This document shows positions 45,756 to 55,450 of a stretch of 64,000 nucleotides of DNA, one piece after another (positions within the stretch are counted from its first letter, which is position 1; each line of letters begins with the position of its first letter). The DNA is from Anaerococcus porci (GTDB lineage Bacteria > Bacillota > Clostridia > Tissierellales > Peptoniphilaceae). The translations under genes were made by a program, and so were the position numbers. The notes beneath the pieces were generated by a model. It did no database searches and was not told the DNA's origin. It saw only the letters and a list, made by a program, of their open reading frames with translations. The stretch is taken from the NCBI RefSeq assembly GCF_009696575.1, contig NZ_VULQ01000005.1:62001-126000 (forward strand), written 5' to 3'.

Positions 45756-47513
45756 ATGAGAAGTAAAGATGAAATAATAAAAAATATCAAAGTTGGACTA
45801 GGTAAAGAAGATTGCGATTTGGTTCTTAATAATGTTAAACTAATAAATGTTTATTCTAAAGAAATATTAGAAACCAATATTTACATAAATAATAAAAGAA
45901 TAGTATCTATAGATCCAAATACAAATTTACATGCAAGAAAAGAAATCGATTGCAAGAAGATGTATGCTTATCCTGGCCTTATAGACTCCCATATGCATTT
46001 TGAATCAACAATGCTCTCACCGGAAGCTTTGGCAAATCTTATAGTTCCATTTGGAGTAACTAGTATATTTTCTGATATGATGGAGATTGCAAATGTAGCT
46101 GGTGAAAAGGGAATAGAAGAGATGTTAATTTCTTCTAAAAATCTTCCTTATCATATGTTTGTAGAAGTATCTTCATGTGTTCCAGCAGCACCAGGTCTTG
46201 AGACAACAGGAGATATAATAGATGTAGGATCTATGGATAGACTTATGCAAAAAAATGAAAGTTTGAGTATGGGCGAGATTGATCCTGCTAAAATCTTATC
46301 TATAAATGAAGACTATATCCAAATGATTTCAAATACAATTAAAAGAAGAAAAATAGTCAATGGTCATGCTATAGGAAGATTAGATCATGATTTAAATATT
46401 TATGCATCAGCGGGAATTTTAGATGATCATGAATGTGTAACAAAAGAAGAAATGATTCAAAGGCTTAGAGTTGGAATGAGCGTATTTATAAGAGAAGGTT
46501 CATCTGAAAGAAATCTTGATACAATGATTAGGGCTATTCTTAATCATAATCTTCCTATAGAAAATTTCATGTTTTGTACTGATGATAAGCATGTTGACGA
46601 TACCCTAGAAGAAGGTCATATTAACTACAACGTAAAAAGATCGATAGAACTAGGAATGGATATGATAGATGCTATAAAGATTGCAAGTGTAAATGCAGCT
46701 AAACACTTTAGAATAGAAGATGAAATAGGTTCTATATCTCCAGGAAGACTTGCAGATATAGTAATATCAAAAGACTTAAGTCAAAAATACCCTGACATGG
46801 TGTTTTATGAAGGAGATTTAGTAGCAGAAAATGGAAAGATGCTTAGAAAGATTGAAAAAAGAGAGTATCCGGCTTGGATTAAAGATACAGTAAAGCTTTT
46901 AAATCCTATAGATTTTAAGTCTTTCTCAATAAAATCTAATAGAGAAAACAAGACTATGGTAAGGGTGATTGATCTTATCAAAGATCAAATTATAAATAAT
47001 ATTCTAATACAAGAGCTTGATGTAAAAAAAGGAGAAATTCAAAATAATCTTGCTAGGGATATTATAAAAATTGCAGTTATTGAAAGATATGGAAAAAATG
47101 GAAATATAGGTTTAGGTTTTGTTCATGGGATGGGACTTAAAAAGGGAGCTTTAGCTTACTCAATGAGTCATGACAACCATAATATAGTTGTAGTAGGAGA
47201 AAATGATTATGACATGGCCAAGGCTGTAAATCATATAGAGAAGATAAACGGTGGTATAGCAATAAGCCTTGATGGTGAAATAATTGGCGAAATGAAACTT
47301 CCTATTGGTGGACTTATGAGCGAGAAAGGTGTAGAAGAAGTAGAAAGTGAAATAAGTGCTTTGAATAAGATAGCAAAAGACTTAGGCTGTGATTTGAAAT
47401 CACCTTTTATGACCCTAAGTTTTATAGCTCTTCCAGTAGTGCCAAAATTAGGTTTAACTGATTTAGGTCTTGTTGATGTTTTGGCATATAAAATTATAGA
47501 TTTAGAAGTTTAA
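45756..47513 (+). CDS. ade: adenine deaminase
   Basis: 585 aa, amidohydrolase family, adenine to hypoxanthine plus ammonia. Metal ligands are in YPGLIDSHMHFEST, INGHA-type (VNGHAIGRLDHDL) and FCTDDKHVDD; the C-terminal domain has FVHGMGLKKGALA and GGIAISLDGEI. ATG 45756 follows GGAGG by 7 nt; an ATG at 45741 sits at the ribosome site itself. It would feed hypoxanthine to purine salvage, and could complement the nucleoside phosphorylase at 51803. Confidence 0.93.
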   Translation: MRSKDEIIKNIKVGLGKEDCDLVLNNVKLINVYSKEILETNIYINNKRIVSIDPNTNLHARKEIDCKKMYAYPGLIDSHMHFESTMLSPEALANLIVPFGVTSIFSDMMEIANVAGEKGIEEMLISSKNLPYHMFVEVSSCVPAAPGLETTGDIIDVGSMDRLMQKNESLSMGEIDPAKILSINEDYIQMISNTIKRRKIVNGHAIGRLDHDLNIYASAGILDDHECVTKEEMIQRLRVGMSVFIREGSSERNLDTMIRAILNHNLPIENFMFCTDDKHVDDTLEEGHINYNVKRSIELGMDMIDAIKIASVNAAKHFRIEDEIGSISPGRLADIVISKDLSQKYPDMVFYEGDLVAENGKMLRKIEKREYPAWIKDTVKLLNPIDFKSFSIKSNRENKTMVRVIDLIKDQIINNILIQELDVKKGEIQNNLARDIIKIAVIERYGKNGNIGLGFVHGMGLKKGALAYSMSHDNHNIVVVGENDYDMAKAVNHIEKINGGIAISLDGEIIGEMKLPIGGLMSEKGVEEVESEISALNKIAKDLGCDLKSPFMTLSFIALPVVPKLGLTDLGLVDVLAYKIIDLEV

Positions 47514-47679
47514 TATAAGAAAATGAGAATAAAATTCCTTATGAATTTTTTATAAATAAAGATATTAGAACTAAGTCACTAGTTTTAAGTGATTTAATAA
47601 AAGCTTAATTGAATAATGATTTTTTATTTTTATATTACTTTCAAATACTAGATAAAGTATAATAGCTTTGAGGTGACTT

Positions 47680-48201
47680 ATGAAAAATATAGGAACGATG
47701 AAAGAATTGGAACAATTAAGAAAGCTTACTTTACCAAGTTGGAAAAACATTCCAAATGATGGGCTTTATAAAGAAGAGCTAATAAGTTTTGTTAAAAATA
47801 TTTTAGAGCCTCTTTTTATATATGGAGAAAATTTCATAACATCATCAATGATAAATAACTATGTAAAGCAAGGTCATATTAAGGAGCCTATTAAGAAAAA
47901 GTATTATAGAGATTCTATAGCCCAACTTTTAACAATTATTATATTCAAACAAGCCTTGCAAATTGATGAAATTTCAAAAGGAATCGAAATTGAGGTAAAA
48001 ACTTTTACCCTAAAAGCTGTGTATGATAATTTTGTAGAAATATTCCAAGATGCAAAAGAAAAAATTTTGGCAGATTTTGACGATAGGGTAGGAATAGAAT
48101 TTTCTATAGAAAATCATCATGATAAGGTCTTATATTACCTAGTTATATCACTATTTACCAAGCTTTATACAATGATAACCATAAAAAACAGACAAATTTG
48201 A
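47680..48201 (+). CDS. DUF1836-family protein
   Basis: 173 aa. The segment ITSSMINNYVKQGHIKEPIKKKYYRDSIAQLLTIIIFKQALQIDEI is the DUF1836 signature, a MerR-like winged-helix fragment typical of Firmicutes. Probably DNA-binding, function unknown. It stands alone with a GAGGTGA ribosome site. Confidence 0.8.
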   Translation: MKNIGTMKELEQLRKLTLPSWKNIPNDGLYKEELISFVKNILEPLFIYGENFITSSMINNYVKQGHIKEPIKKKYYRDSIAQLLTIIIFKQALQIDEISKGIEIEVKTFTLKAVYDNFVEIFQDAKEKILADFDDRVGIEFSIENHHDKVLYYLVISLFTKLYTMITIKNRQI

Positions 48202-48786
48202 TGAGAAAATTATAAAAAAGTATAATAAATTAGTTGAATAGTAAGATAAATCTTTGAGTTGACCAATAGAAAATAAACGAAAATAATTTTTTACTTAAGT
48301 TATACAGTGTTTATAAGTTTTGTTCATATAATAGTAAAATAAGTTAAAATTGAGTATTAAAATATAAGTTTGAAGAAGCATAAAAGTTTCAAATCTCCTA
48401 TTTATCAAAATTCGCATTTTTTTAACTATTGTATTTGAAGAGTTCTCATACTCTAGAATTTTCTATAATATAGCTAGATTTCACTTAAACTTGTTAGATA
48501 TTTCTTAAAATTATATATCAAGCTATTGCTATATTATATAACAAATCTTAGATATATTTAGAAAAGAGTGCAATAAAAATAATACTTAATTTAAAGATTT
48601 TCTTTTAATAAGTTCAATAATATATTATTATGATTTGTATTAGTTAGGAAAAGTTTAAATAACTTGTTATTTATAAAATGAGATAGTTTTATTTATATTG
48701 AAGAATTAATAATATTTTTATTTTTGGTGATTTTTTGAAAAAATAGGGTATATATTAAGATGGAAAATTAAGAAAGGAAGTATACT
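48202..48786. other. 585-bp AT-rich intergenic region
   Basis: No protein-like reading frame, strong hairpin or RNA motif recognised. The last 60 bases carry the AAGAAAGGAAG ribosome site of the next SDR gene. Confidence 0.5.
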
Positions 48787-49533
48787 ATGTTATTAAAAGA
48801 TAAGGTAGCAGTTATTACAGGTGCAGGCTCAGGGTTTGGTAAGATTACATCAAAGCTTTTTGCAAAAGAGGGAGCTAAGATTGTGGCAGTAGATTATAAT
48901 GAAGAATCTGCAAAGGAAACTGTAGAAGAAATAAAAAAAGATGGAGGAGAAGCTATCTCTGTTAAGGCAGATGTTTCAAAGGATTCTGATGTTAAAAACT
49001 TTATAGCAGAAGCAGTCAATGAATTTGGAAAGATAGATATACTTTTTAACAACGCTGGTGTATTTAAGCCAGGTAATGTTGAAGAAGTAAGCTTTGATGA
49101 TTTCAAAACTTCTTTCGGTGTAAATGTTGATTCTATCTTTTTAGCATGTAAGTATGCTATGAAATATTTAAAAGAATCTAAAGGAGTGATTGTAAATACC
49201 GCATCAGCTGGTGGAATCATAGGATTTCCTCAAGCAGTAGCTTATGGTGCAAGTAAGGGGGCAGTAATTTCTCTAACTCAAGCTTTAGCAGTAGATTATG
49301 CCAAAGATGGGATAAGAGTTAATGCAATATGTCCTGGTACATCAAAGACAGGAATGACAAAAGAAGCTCTAGAAGATAAAGATATGTGTAATGCTTATCT
49401 TTCACCAATACCTATGGCAAGATTTGGAACTGTTGAAGATATAGCTAAAGCAGCTCTATTTTTAGCTAGTGATCAATCATCTTATATAACAGGACATGCC
49501 CTACCAGTTGATGGTGGATGGACAATGTCATAG
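48787..49533 (+). CDS. SDR-family oxidoreductase (FabG/glucose-dehydrogenase-like)
   Basis: 248-aa classical SDR. NAD(P) motif TGAGSGFG at residues 11-18, Asp at the end of the second strand (VDYN) favouring NAD, NNAG near 86, catalytic Ser-rich strand then YGASKGAV, and a SSYITGHALPVDGGW C-terminus. Monocistronic and unrelated to its neighbours. Substrate not predictable; not in a fatty-acid gene cluster, so FabG is unlikely. Confidence 0.82.
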   Translation: MLLKDKVAVITGAGSGFGKITSKLFAKEGAKIVAVDYNEESAKETVEEIKKDGGEAISVKADVSKDSDVKNFIAEAVNEFGKIDILFNNAGVFKPGNVEEVSFDDFKTSFGVNVDSIFLACKYAMKYLKESKGVIVNTASAGGIIGFPQAVAYGASKGAVISLTQALAVDYAKDGIRVNAICPGTSKTGMTKEALEDKDMCNAYLSPIPMARFGTVEDIAKAALFLASDQSSYITGHALPVDGGWTMS

Positions 49534-49588
49534 ACTTAATTTAATAAGAATTTTAACTATTTATAGTAATTTCATAATTTTGAACTAA

Positions 49589-49627
49589 ATGCCAGAGCTA
49601 GTTTAACACTTTCTCTGGTATTTTTTA
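49589..49627 (+). terminator. terminator after the SDR gene
   Basis: Stem ATGCCAGAG / CTCTGGTAT (49589-49597 with 49613-49621; one G-T pair) followed by five further T. Confidence 0.85.
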
Positions 49628-49674
49628 CTTTTTATATCTTGTGATATGAATTATTTTACTATTTTAAAGAATAA

Positions 49675-49944
49675 TTTGATAATATAGAGCTTGAATCATT
49701 TGAATTTAAAATAAGCCAGTTTGCTTTAAAGTGGGCAAAATATACACACTATGGTAATTCAAAAGCAAAGGCTAAAGAAAATATTAATCTTAATAAGGCT
49801 ATTGACTTATGATTAGCAAATACTGGAAGTAAAAATATTAAGGAAAGTAAAGCTTTATTGGATATGGATAGCTTAAGGGTCCGCAAGAGCTTAAGTGAGG
49901 ATTTAAAGACACAAATCGATAACTTGAAAAAATCTGATGGTTAA
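49675..49944 (+). pseudogene. 3' remnant of an unrecognised gene with an in-frame stop
   Basis: A coding-like frame without start or ribosome site: FDNIELESFEFKISQFALKW... continues to SEDLKTQIDNLKKSDG and a TAA. It is interrupted by TGA at 49810-49812, where TGG (Trp) would read through. The amino-acid composition is normal for the genome, so this is probably the C-terminal end of a decayed gene. I do not recognise the family. Confidence 0.5.
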
Positions 49945-50067
49945 ATGTTTAAATTGAATATTTATTAAAATAGGATTATTTAAATTAGTAGAATTATCTT
50001 ATTTATTAGGGTATTTTTATATGGACTTTTTAAGTTCAATATGATATATTATATTTATTAAATTCAT

Positions 50068-50143
50068 GGGGAATTAGCTCAGCTGGGAGAGCGCATGGCT
50101 GGCAGCCATGAGGTCAGGGGTTCAAGTCCCCTATTCTCCACCA
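50068..50143 (+). tRNA. tRNA-Ala (anticodon GGC)
   Basis: Complete cloverleaf of 76 nt with CCA encoded. Acceptor GGGGAAT / ATTCTCC, D-arm GCTC...GAGC, anticodon stem CATGG / CCATG with loop CTGGCAG, T-arm AGGGG-TTCAAGT-CCCCT. Anticodon GGC reads GCC/GCU. It stands alone, not in a tRNA array. Confidence 0.96.
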
Positions 50144-50150
50144 ATTTTTA

Positions 50151-50194
50151 TAAGATAGCTTAATTTCAATATTAATAAGCTATCTTATTTTATT
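50151..50194 (+). terminator. terminator of tRNA-Ala
   Basis: Perfect 12-bp stem TAAGATAGCTTA / TAAGCTATCTTA (50151-50162 with 50176-50187) followed by TTTTATTT. Confidence 0.85.
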
Positions 50195-50682
50195 TCAGTA
50201 CTTTTAAGAATTTTTCCTAATAAATCTTCCACAATATAAATTCGGACTTTTTGAAATTTATGAGCTTTAAATTTTCATCTACTAATACTAAACTTAGTTT
50301 TATAAAATTATTTTTTTGATAAATAGTTTTTGTAATTAATAATGTTAAAACTAAAAAGTACTACAATTACAACTATTATTGATTAGTCTAATATAAATGT
50401 AGTTTGAAAAATTTGAACAAGTAATTATTGTAGTTCTCGCAATATTGCTTTTTATGATTAATGTTACAATATACTTAAGAAAGACTAACACTAATCTTTA
50501 ATTTTCTAAATATTTAATTTATAGTAAGTTTTATATAAAATTCTTATTAGACCATTTCTTTTTTCGATGATTTTATTTTTATGGAAATAACAAAAAGATT
50601 AAAAATACTTTGTTAATGATATATTATAGAGTCTTCTATATAGTAGCGATTTTGTTTAAGTAAGAAGACTTTATATCATAGT
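50195..50682. other. 488-bp AT-rich intergenic region
   Basis: No gene, RNA motif or repeat recognised on either strand between the tRNA terminator and the terminator of the MtnA-like gene. Confidence 0.5.
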
Positions 50683-50710
50683 AAAAAGCGAGTTTTTAAT
50701 CTCGCTTTTT
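50683..50710. terminator. terminator downstream of the MtnA-like gene
   Basis: Perfect stem AAAAAGCGAG / CTCGCTTTTT with an 8-nt loop (50683-50692 with 50701-50710). It ends the minus-strand isomerase/phosphorylase/permease operon. Confidence 0.9.
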
Positions 50711-50746
50711 ATAAATTAATAAAAATTCTATTTTTGTGTTATAAAA

Positions 50747-51787
50747 CTAATAAAATCTCTTGGTTTCACTATCAAAATATGTGTGGAGATTTTCAGGATC
50801 ATAGTTTCCCTTATCAGTTACTATCTTATCTATAAATTCCTTTCCTGTTATATCAAATGAAGGATACAGTGCTTTGACATTTTTTGCTGTTCTTCCTTCT
50901 AGGACAAGATTTGGGTCACGCATTTCTATAGTAATATCCTCTCTTGTATATTTATCATCATCTGGTATACCTGTTACATAGTAAGGAATATTAAAATGTT
51001 TAGAAAGTATAGCTATTTGGTAGGTTCCTATTTTATTAGCAACATTTCCATCTCTTGTTATTGTATCAGCTGCAGATGTAAATAAATCTATACCAATATT
51101 TTCCATAAGATATGCTATGGCATTATCTGTAACAATGGTTGTTTCAAATCCCATTTCACTACAACAAGTTGCTGTAAGTCTTGCTCCCTGATAGTATGGA
51201 CGAGTTTCGGCACAGTAAAAACTTACATTTTTCTCTTCTTCTTTTAGGATTCTTAACATCATTCCGATAATTGTTTCGCCAAAACATTGAGTTAGAATCT
51301 TATCCCCATCTTTTATAAGTAAACATAGATTTTTAGCTACAATTTCCATAGTTGAATATCTTCTATTAAGAGATTTTATGGTATCATTCTTAATAGCTTC
51401 AGCTGGATCTTTCTTCTCTTTTATAGCTTTAATTCCAATATCCAGACTATTTTCAGTAATTTTTCTCATCCTATTTTCTGTAGTTGGGCGAGCGGTTGCA
51501 ATTTGTTCGGACGCATTTTTTAGAAACTCTATTTTATCATCATCTTTAAGATTTCTTGCCTGATAAGCTGCAAGAGCCATTCCCATTCCAGCTGCAGTAT
51601 AAGGACCTGCACTTTGGGTTACCATGTCCTTTATAGCTTGGCGAACATCCATGTATGATTTACAATTAACGTATGATACTTCTTTTGGATATATTCTCCT
51701 ATCTAAGATTTTGACTTCTCCTTCTTCATACCAAGCCACATGTTCATATTGGAGCATATAAGGCAAATTGTAATCGTATCTTTCCAT
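50747..51787 (-). CDS. MtnA-family aldose-1-phosphate isomerase, divergent
   Basis: 346 aa, eIF2B-alpha/MtnA superfamily. Catalytic Cys168 (ILTQCFGET) and Asp241 (SAADTITRDGNVANKIGTY) are present, as are ARPTTEN and AETRPYYQGARLTA, which bind sugar phosphate. The usual substrate-loop motif RGAPAIG is replaced by QSAGPYTAAG, so it may not act on methylthioribose-1-P. In an operon with a purine nucleoside phosphorylase, ribose-1-P to ribulose-1-P is a reasonable reaction. 5-Deoxyribose-1-P or methylthioribose-1-P are alternatives. Confidence 0.8.
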   Translation of the reverse strand: MERYDYNLPYMLQYEHVAWYEEGEVKILDRRIYPKEVSYVNCKSYMDVRQAIKDMVTQSAGPYTAAGMGMALAAYQARNLKDDDKIEFLKNASEQIATARPTTENRMRKITENSLDIGIKAIKEKKDPAEAIKNDTIKSLNRRYSTMEIVAKNLCLLIKDGDKILTQCFGETIIGMMLRILKEEEKNVSFYCAETRPYYQGARLTATCCSEMGFETTIVTDNAIAYLMENIGIDLFTSAADTITRDGNVANKIGTYQIAILSKHFNIPYYVTGIPDDDKYTREDITIEMRDPNLVLEGRTAKNVKALYPSFDITGKEFIDKIVTDKGNYDPENLHTYFDSETKRFY

Positions 51788-51802
51788 GAGTAATCCTTTC
51801 TA

Positions 51803-52627
51803 TTATATTTTCTTTAAGATATTTAAAATAAGTCTTTGGAATTTATCTGATGCTTTTTCAGCAACTTCTTCCACTTCACTTCCGTCCATATTTTCTATCC
51901 TATCTGAACTGTAGTTTGTTGCAAGAGATAGGCATAAGACCTTTATACCACAATGGCCTGCTGTAAGTGATTCTGTTAAGGTAGACATACCAACCATGTC
52001 TGCACCTAAAAGTCTCATAGCTCTAATTTCTGCTGGTGTTTCAAAAAAAGGCCCCACTGTATAGAAGTAAACTCCTTCTTTTAAGGCAAAACCTTCTTCG
52101 ATTGCTGACTCTATTGCTACTTTTCTTAATTCTTTATCATATAAGTTATCTATTGGATAAAATCTTTCCCCAAACTCATATAGATTATTTCCTCTGGTTG
52201 GACTAACAGATGCAAAGTTTAGGTGGTCTGTTATTAGACATATATCACCAGGATGAATATTGTAATTAATAGCACCAGCTGCATTTGTTAAAATTAGGGT
52301 TTTTATACCTAAAAGTTTCATAACATATACTGGTCTTGCAAGTTCACTATATTCATATCCTTCATAATAATGGAATCTTCCAGCCATACATAAGACTTTT
52401 TTTCCAGAAAGTTTTCCATATATAAACTTCCCCGGGTGACTTTTTACGGTAGATTCTAGGAAATCAGGTATATCTGTATATGGTATTTCTATCTTATCTT
52501 CCATAGTATCTAATAGCTTTCCAAGACCTGTTCCTAAAACTACTGCATAAGATACTTCATCTTTTATTATTGATTTTATATAATCAGCTGATTTTTTATA
52601 AGAATCATAAGATTTTTTATTTATCAT
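51803..52627 (-). CDS. punA: purine nucleoside phosphorylase (PunA type)
   Basis: 274 aa, trimeric-PNP family, nucleoside plus phosphate to base plus (deoxy)ribose-1-P. VVLGTGLG near residue 30, AGRFHYYEGY, LTNAAGAIN, VGPFFETPAEIR and LGADMVGMST are conserved. Asn in the LSLATNYSSD segment favours 6-oxopurines (inosine, guanosine) over MTA. It overlaps the permease gene by 11 nt and is 15 nt from the isomerase gene, so all three are cotranscribed. Confidence 0.9.
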   Translation of the reverse strand: MINKKSYDSYKKSADYIKSIIKDEVSYAVVLGTGLGKLLDTMEDKIEIPYTDIPDFLESTVKSHPGKFIYGKLSGKKVLCMAGRFHYYEGYEYSELARPVYVMKLLGIKTLILTNAAGAINYNIHPGDICLITDHLNFASVSPTRGNNLYEFGERFYPIDNLYDKELRKVAIESAIEEGFALKEGVYFYTVGPFFETPAEIRAMRLLGADMVGMSTLTESLTAGHCGIKVLCLSLATNYSSDRIENMDGSEVEEVAEKASDKFQRLILNILKKI

Positions 52628-53930
52628 CTTTACTCCTTATTTTTACATATGGTTCTCTTAACTTAGCGTAAATGGCGACTATTACACAATAGATAAACAT
52701 AACCCCTATACCAAATGGACCTATAAAGTCAATATTAGAATAAAACCCACCTGCAAATACAAACAGGCAAAATATAGGTAGAACAGTCATAGCCCATCTA
52801 GGAAGTTTAAAGTAAGCCTTTTCATAAGCATCTTTATTTCTTTTTGGTAGAAACATAACAGCTATAATAGGCATCGCTGCAAATATTAGACCTATATTAT
52901 TTCCTAAAACAGCAATTATTTCAAGTGTTCCACCAGTTACTATTGGAATCATTCCAAGAATATAAAATATTAGTAAAAGGAAGTGAGGGGTATTAAATTT
53001 CTTATTTCTTTTAGCTAAAATTTTAGGCAACCAACCATCTTCAACAGCAACAGCTAATCCTTTAGGAGCCCACGCAAAAACAGCATTTAAAGATGATGCA
53101 ACTGCAAACATAGCACCACCTACCATAAAGAAATAGTAAATAGGTTTCGTGAATATTTCATTTGCTACATTTCCTAAAGTTTTATAAGCAACTTCTTCAA
53201 TAGGAAGTACTCCAGTTGCTACAAAACCAACACATAAATATATTATTGAAACCAATACAGTTGAAATTATCATAGCTAGCGGAATATTTTTGCCGGGATT
53301 TTCAGCATCTTCACCAAATTCGTTTATGTATTCAGCACCAACAAGAGAAAATCTTACCAAGAAAATACCGGCTACAAACTCTGTAAAACCATTTGGCATA
53401 ATAGTCTTCATTTGGGTATAAGGTTTGAATGTGGTGATTTTTGGAAAGCCTAATACTATAAATAGGCCAATAGAGATTACCAGCACTATAACTAGTAAAT
53501 TTTGAAATTTTACTGCTGTTTTAACTCCCATTATATTTACTAAAAATACAACTGTCATCATTATACCAGCAACAATACCTACATTTATACTTGGAATTAG
53601 CTCTTTCATATACTCTGCGAAACCGATTGCATAGTTTGCTAAAACTAGTTGTCCTGCTGCAAGTAAAGCTACATAGAAGAATCCTGCCTTCTTTCCTATA
53701 AGATCTCTTACATAAGTATATTGTCCTCCATTTGCTGGTATTGCAGAACCTAGGGTTGCAAGACATATATTGGTAATAGCGACAATAATTCCTGCTACAA
53801 TAAATGCTAGGGGAACACCATGTCCTGTTTTTCCAATGGCAATACCTGTTAGAATCATAACTCCTGATCCTATAATTTGCCCCACTCCTATACCTATGAG
53901 GTCAAATAAGGATATCTTTGAATTTTTCAT
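52617..53930 (-). CDS. APC-superfamily permease
   Basis: 437 aa with about twelve membrane segments. First helix GIGVGQIIGSGVMILTGIAIG has the APC unwound-helix Gly motif, and IPANGGQYTYVRDLIGKKAGF follows TM2. Usually such proteins carry amino acids. In an operon with a nucleoside phosphorylase and an isomerase, a nucleoside, sugar-like or related substrate is possible but unproved. Good GGAGG ribosome site; first gene of the minus-strand operon. Confidence 0.8.
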   Translation of the reverse strand: MKNSKISLFDLIGIGVGQIIGSGVMILTGIAIGKTGHGVPLAFIVAGIIVAITNICLATLGSAIPANGGQYTYVRDLIGKKAGFFYVALLAAGQLVLANYAIGFAEYMKELIPSINVGIVAGIMMTVVFLVNIMGVKTAVKFQNLLVIVLVISIGLFIVLGFPKITTFKPYTQMKTIMPNGFTEFVAGIFLVRFSLVGAEYINEFGEDAENPGKNIPLAMIISTVLVSIIYLCVGFVATGVLPIEEVAYKTLGNVANEIFTKPIYYFFMVGGAMFAVASSLNAVFAWAPKGLAVAVEDGWLPKILAKRNKKFNTPHFLLLIFYILGMIPIVTGGTLEIIAVLGNNIGLIFAAMPIIAVMFLPKRNKDAYEKAYFKLPRWAMTVLPIFCLFVFAGGFYSNIDFIGPFGIGVMFIYCVIVAIYAKLREPYVKIRSKDDK

Positions 53931-54097
53931 AAAACCTCCTTTAAGTTTATTTACAATAAGTATAACAAATTAAAAACAAAAAATAAAGATATTATTGTAA
54001 AAAGTTGGAATTTTATGATGATAAAAAACTAAAAATTTTAAGATTTATAGGTTATCATATTATTATAATTGGAAAAAATTGGAATATAGGAGCTAAT

Positions 54098-54862
54098 ATG
54101 CTTAAAGAAGAAAGACATAATAAAATTATTAAAGAACTAGATAGAAATCACTTATTAAATTTAAAAGAATTTGCAAAAAAGATAAATGTAAGTGAGGAGA
54201 CTATTAGGAAAGATTTTATAGCATTAGAAAATTTAAATGTTTTAAAAAGAACTAGGGGTGGAGCAGTATCAACAGATGAAAAGTATTTTGGTATTTCAAA
54301 TCTAGTAAAGAAAAATTTATGCAAGAAGGAAAAACAATATATAGGAAAGCTTGCTATAAAATATATCCATACCAAGGATACTATTTTTGTTGACAATTCT
54401 ACTACTTGTATAGAGTTGGCTAAGCTAATAGTTGAGAAAAAGCTTTGTGTAAGAATCATTACCAATTCTATGGAGATAGCGAATATAGTCTGTCAATCAA
54501 ATAATATAGAACTTTTTATTCTTGCAGGAAAATATAGTAAACATAGTAATTCTTTTATGGGAGCTTTGACTATGAATAACATAGAAAACTATAAGTCGGA
54601 TATAGCTTTTGTAAGCTTTGCCACTATAAACCATGATTTAGGATTTGGAGATAATAATTTTGATAATTTACTTTTAAGAAGTAAGATGATTAGTCGTTCA
54701 GATAGAAGTATTGCATTGATGGACTATACCAAGTTTTCTGATGATACTGCCAAATTTTTTTGTGAAACTAAATTGGTAGATATGATTATAACTGACCAAA
54801 ATATAAGTGATGATATTTTTAGAAAATTTAAGAAATCAGGTATAAGAATAATAAAGGAGTAA
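54098..54862 (+). CDS. DeoR-family transcriptional regulator
   Basis: About 254 aa. N-terminal helix-turn-helix LLNLKEFAKKINVSEETIRKDFIALE and C-terminal effector domain (DNSTTCIELA, TNSMEIANI, TDQNIS). ATG 54098 follows an AGGAG; the open frame extends upstream to 54005 but without a ribosome site. It diverges from the permease-phosphorylase-isomerase operon and is 2 nt from the aldolase gene, so it probably controls both in response to a phosphorylated sugar. Confidence 0.87.
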   Translation: MLKEERHNKIIKELDRNHLLNLKEFAKKINVSEETIRKDFIALENLNVLKRTRGGAVSTDEKYFGISNLVKKNLCKKEKQYIGKLAIKYIHTKDTIFVDNSTTCIELAKLIVEKKLCVRIITNSMEIANIVCQSNNIELFILAGKYSKHSNSFMGALTMNNIENYKSDIAFVSFATINHDLGFGDNNFDNLLLRSKMISRSDRSIALMDYTKFSDDTAKFFCETKLVDMIITDQNISDDIFRKFKKSGIRIIKE

Positions 54863-54864
54863 GT

Positions 54865-55446
54865 ATGAATTATAGGAAAAAATTAGTAGAAGCAGGAAAA
54901 AAACTTTATAATCTAGGTCTTGTAGCAGGAACAAGTGGAAATATATCAATTAAAGAAAATGATGATAGCTATTATATTACCCCATCTGGTTTATCATATG
55001 AAAGTATGAAAGAAGAAGATATAGTTAGGATTCATAAAGATGGTTCAGCATATAAAAAAGAGCAAAAGCCATCATCAGAGTGGATGATGCATCTTGAAAT
55101 ATACAAAAAATATCCAAATTATGAAGCCATAGTCCATACTCATTCTACTGTAGCTACTTCATTTGCAGTTTCTAGGGTTAATATTCCCTTGATATTAATT
55201 GAAATGAAACCTTTTTTAGGTGGAGATATAAAAGTTGCTCCATTTAAGCCTGCTGGAAGTAAGGAGCTTGCTAAAGCTATTATTCCATTTCTAAAAGATA
55301 GAAACTCATGTCTTTTGGCAAACCATGGGGTTGTTTCATGTGGAAAAGATTTAGAGAGTGCCTTTTTATCAGCAGAATATGTTGAAGATGCCGCAAAAAT
55401 TTATTTCAATTCAAAACTTATTGGAAATCCAAACATTATAGAATAA
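54865..55446 (+). CDS. class II (zinc) aldolase, FucA/AraD family
   Basis: 193 aa. Zinc ligands His91 and His93 (IVHTHSTVA) and His154 (LANHG), catalytic Glu72 (PSSEWMMHLEIY) and the phosphate-binding GTSGNIS and TPSG loops are all present. The family cleaves ketose-1-phosphates to DHAP and an aldehyde (fuculose-1-P, rhamnulose-1-P, 5-deoxyribulose-1-P). With the neighbouring isomerase, ribulose-1-P to DHAP plus glycolaldehyde is an attractive reaction. AraD-like epimerase function is less likely without arabinose genes. Confidence 0.85.
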   Translation: MNYRKKLVEAGKKLYNLGLVAGTSGNISIKENDDSYYITPSGLSYESMKEEDIVRIHKDGSAYKKEQKPSSEWMMHLEIYKKYPNYEAIVHTHSTVATSFAVSRVNIPLILIEMKPFLGGDIKVAPFKPAGSKELAKAIIPFLKDRNSCLLANHGVVSCGKDLESAFLSAEYVEDAAKIYFNSKLIGNPNIIE

Positions 55447-55450
55447 CAAT

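Noticed and set aside
49810-49812. TGA as a selenocysteine or recoded Trp codon
   Set aside because: The frame has no start, no SECIS-like hairpin directly follows, and the fragment is truncated; a pseudogene is simpler.
50747-51787. Ordinary methionine salvage (mtn) pathway
   Set aside because: No MTA nucleosidase, methylthioribose kinase, mtnB/C/D or MTA phosphorylase is near; the phosphorylase has the Asn typical of 6-oxopurine enzymes.
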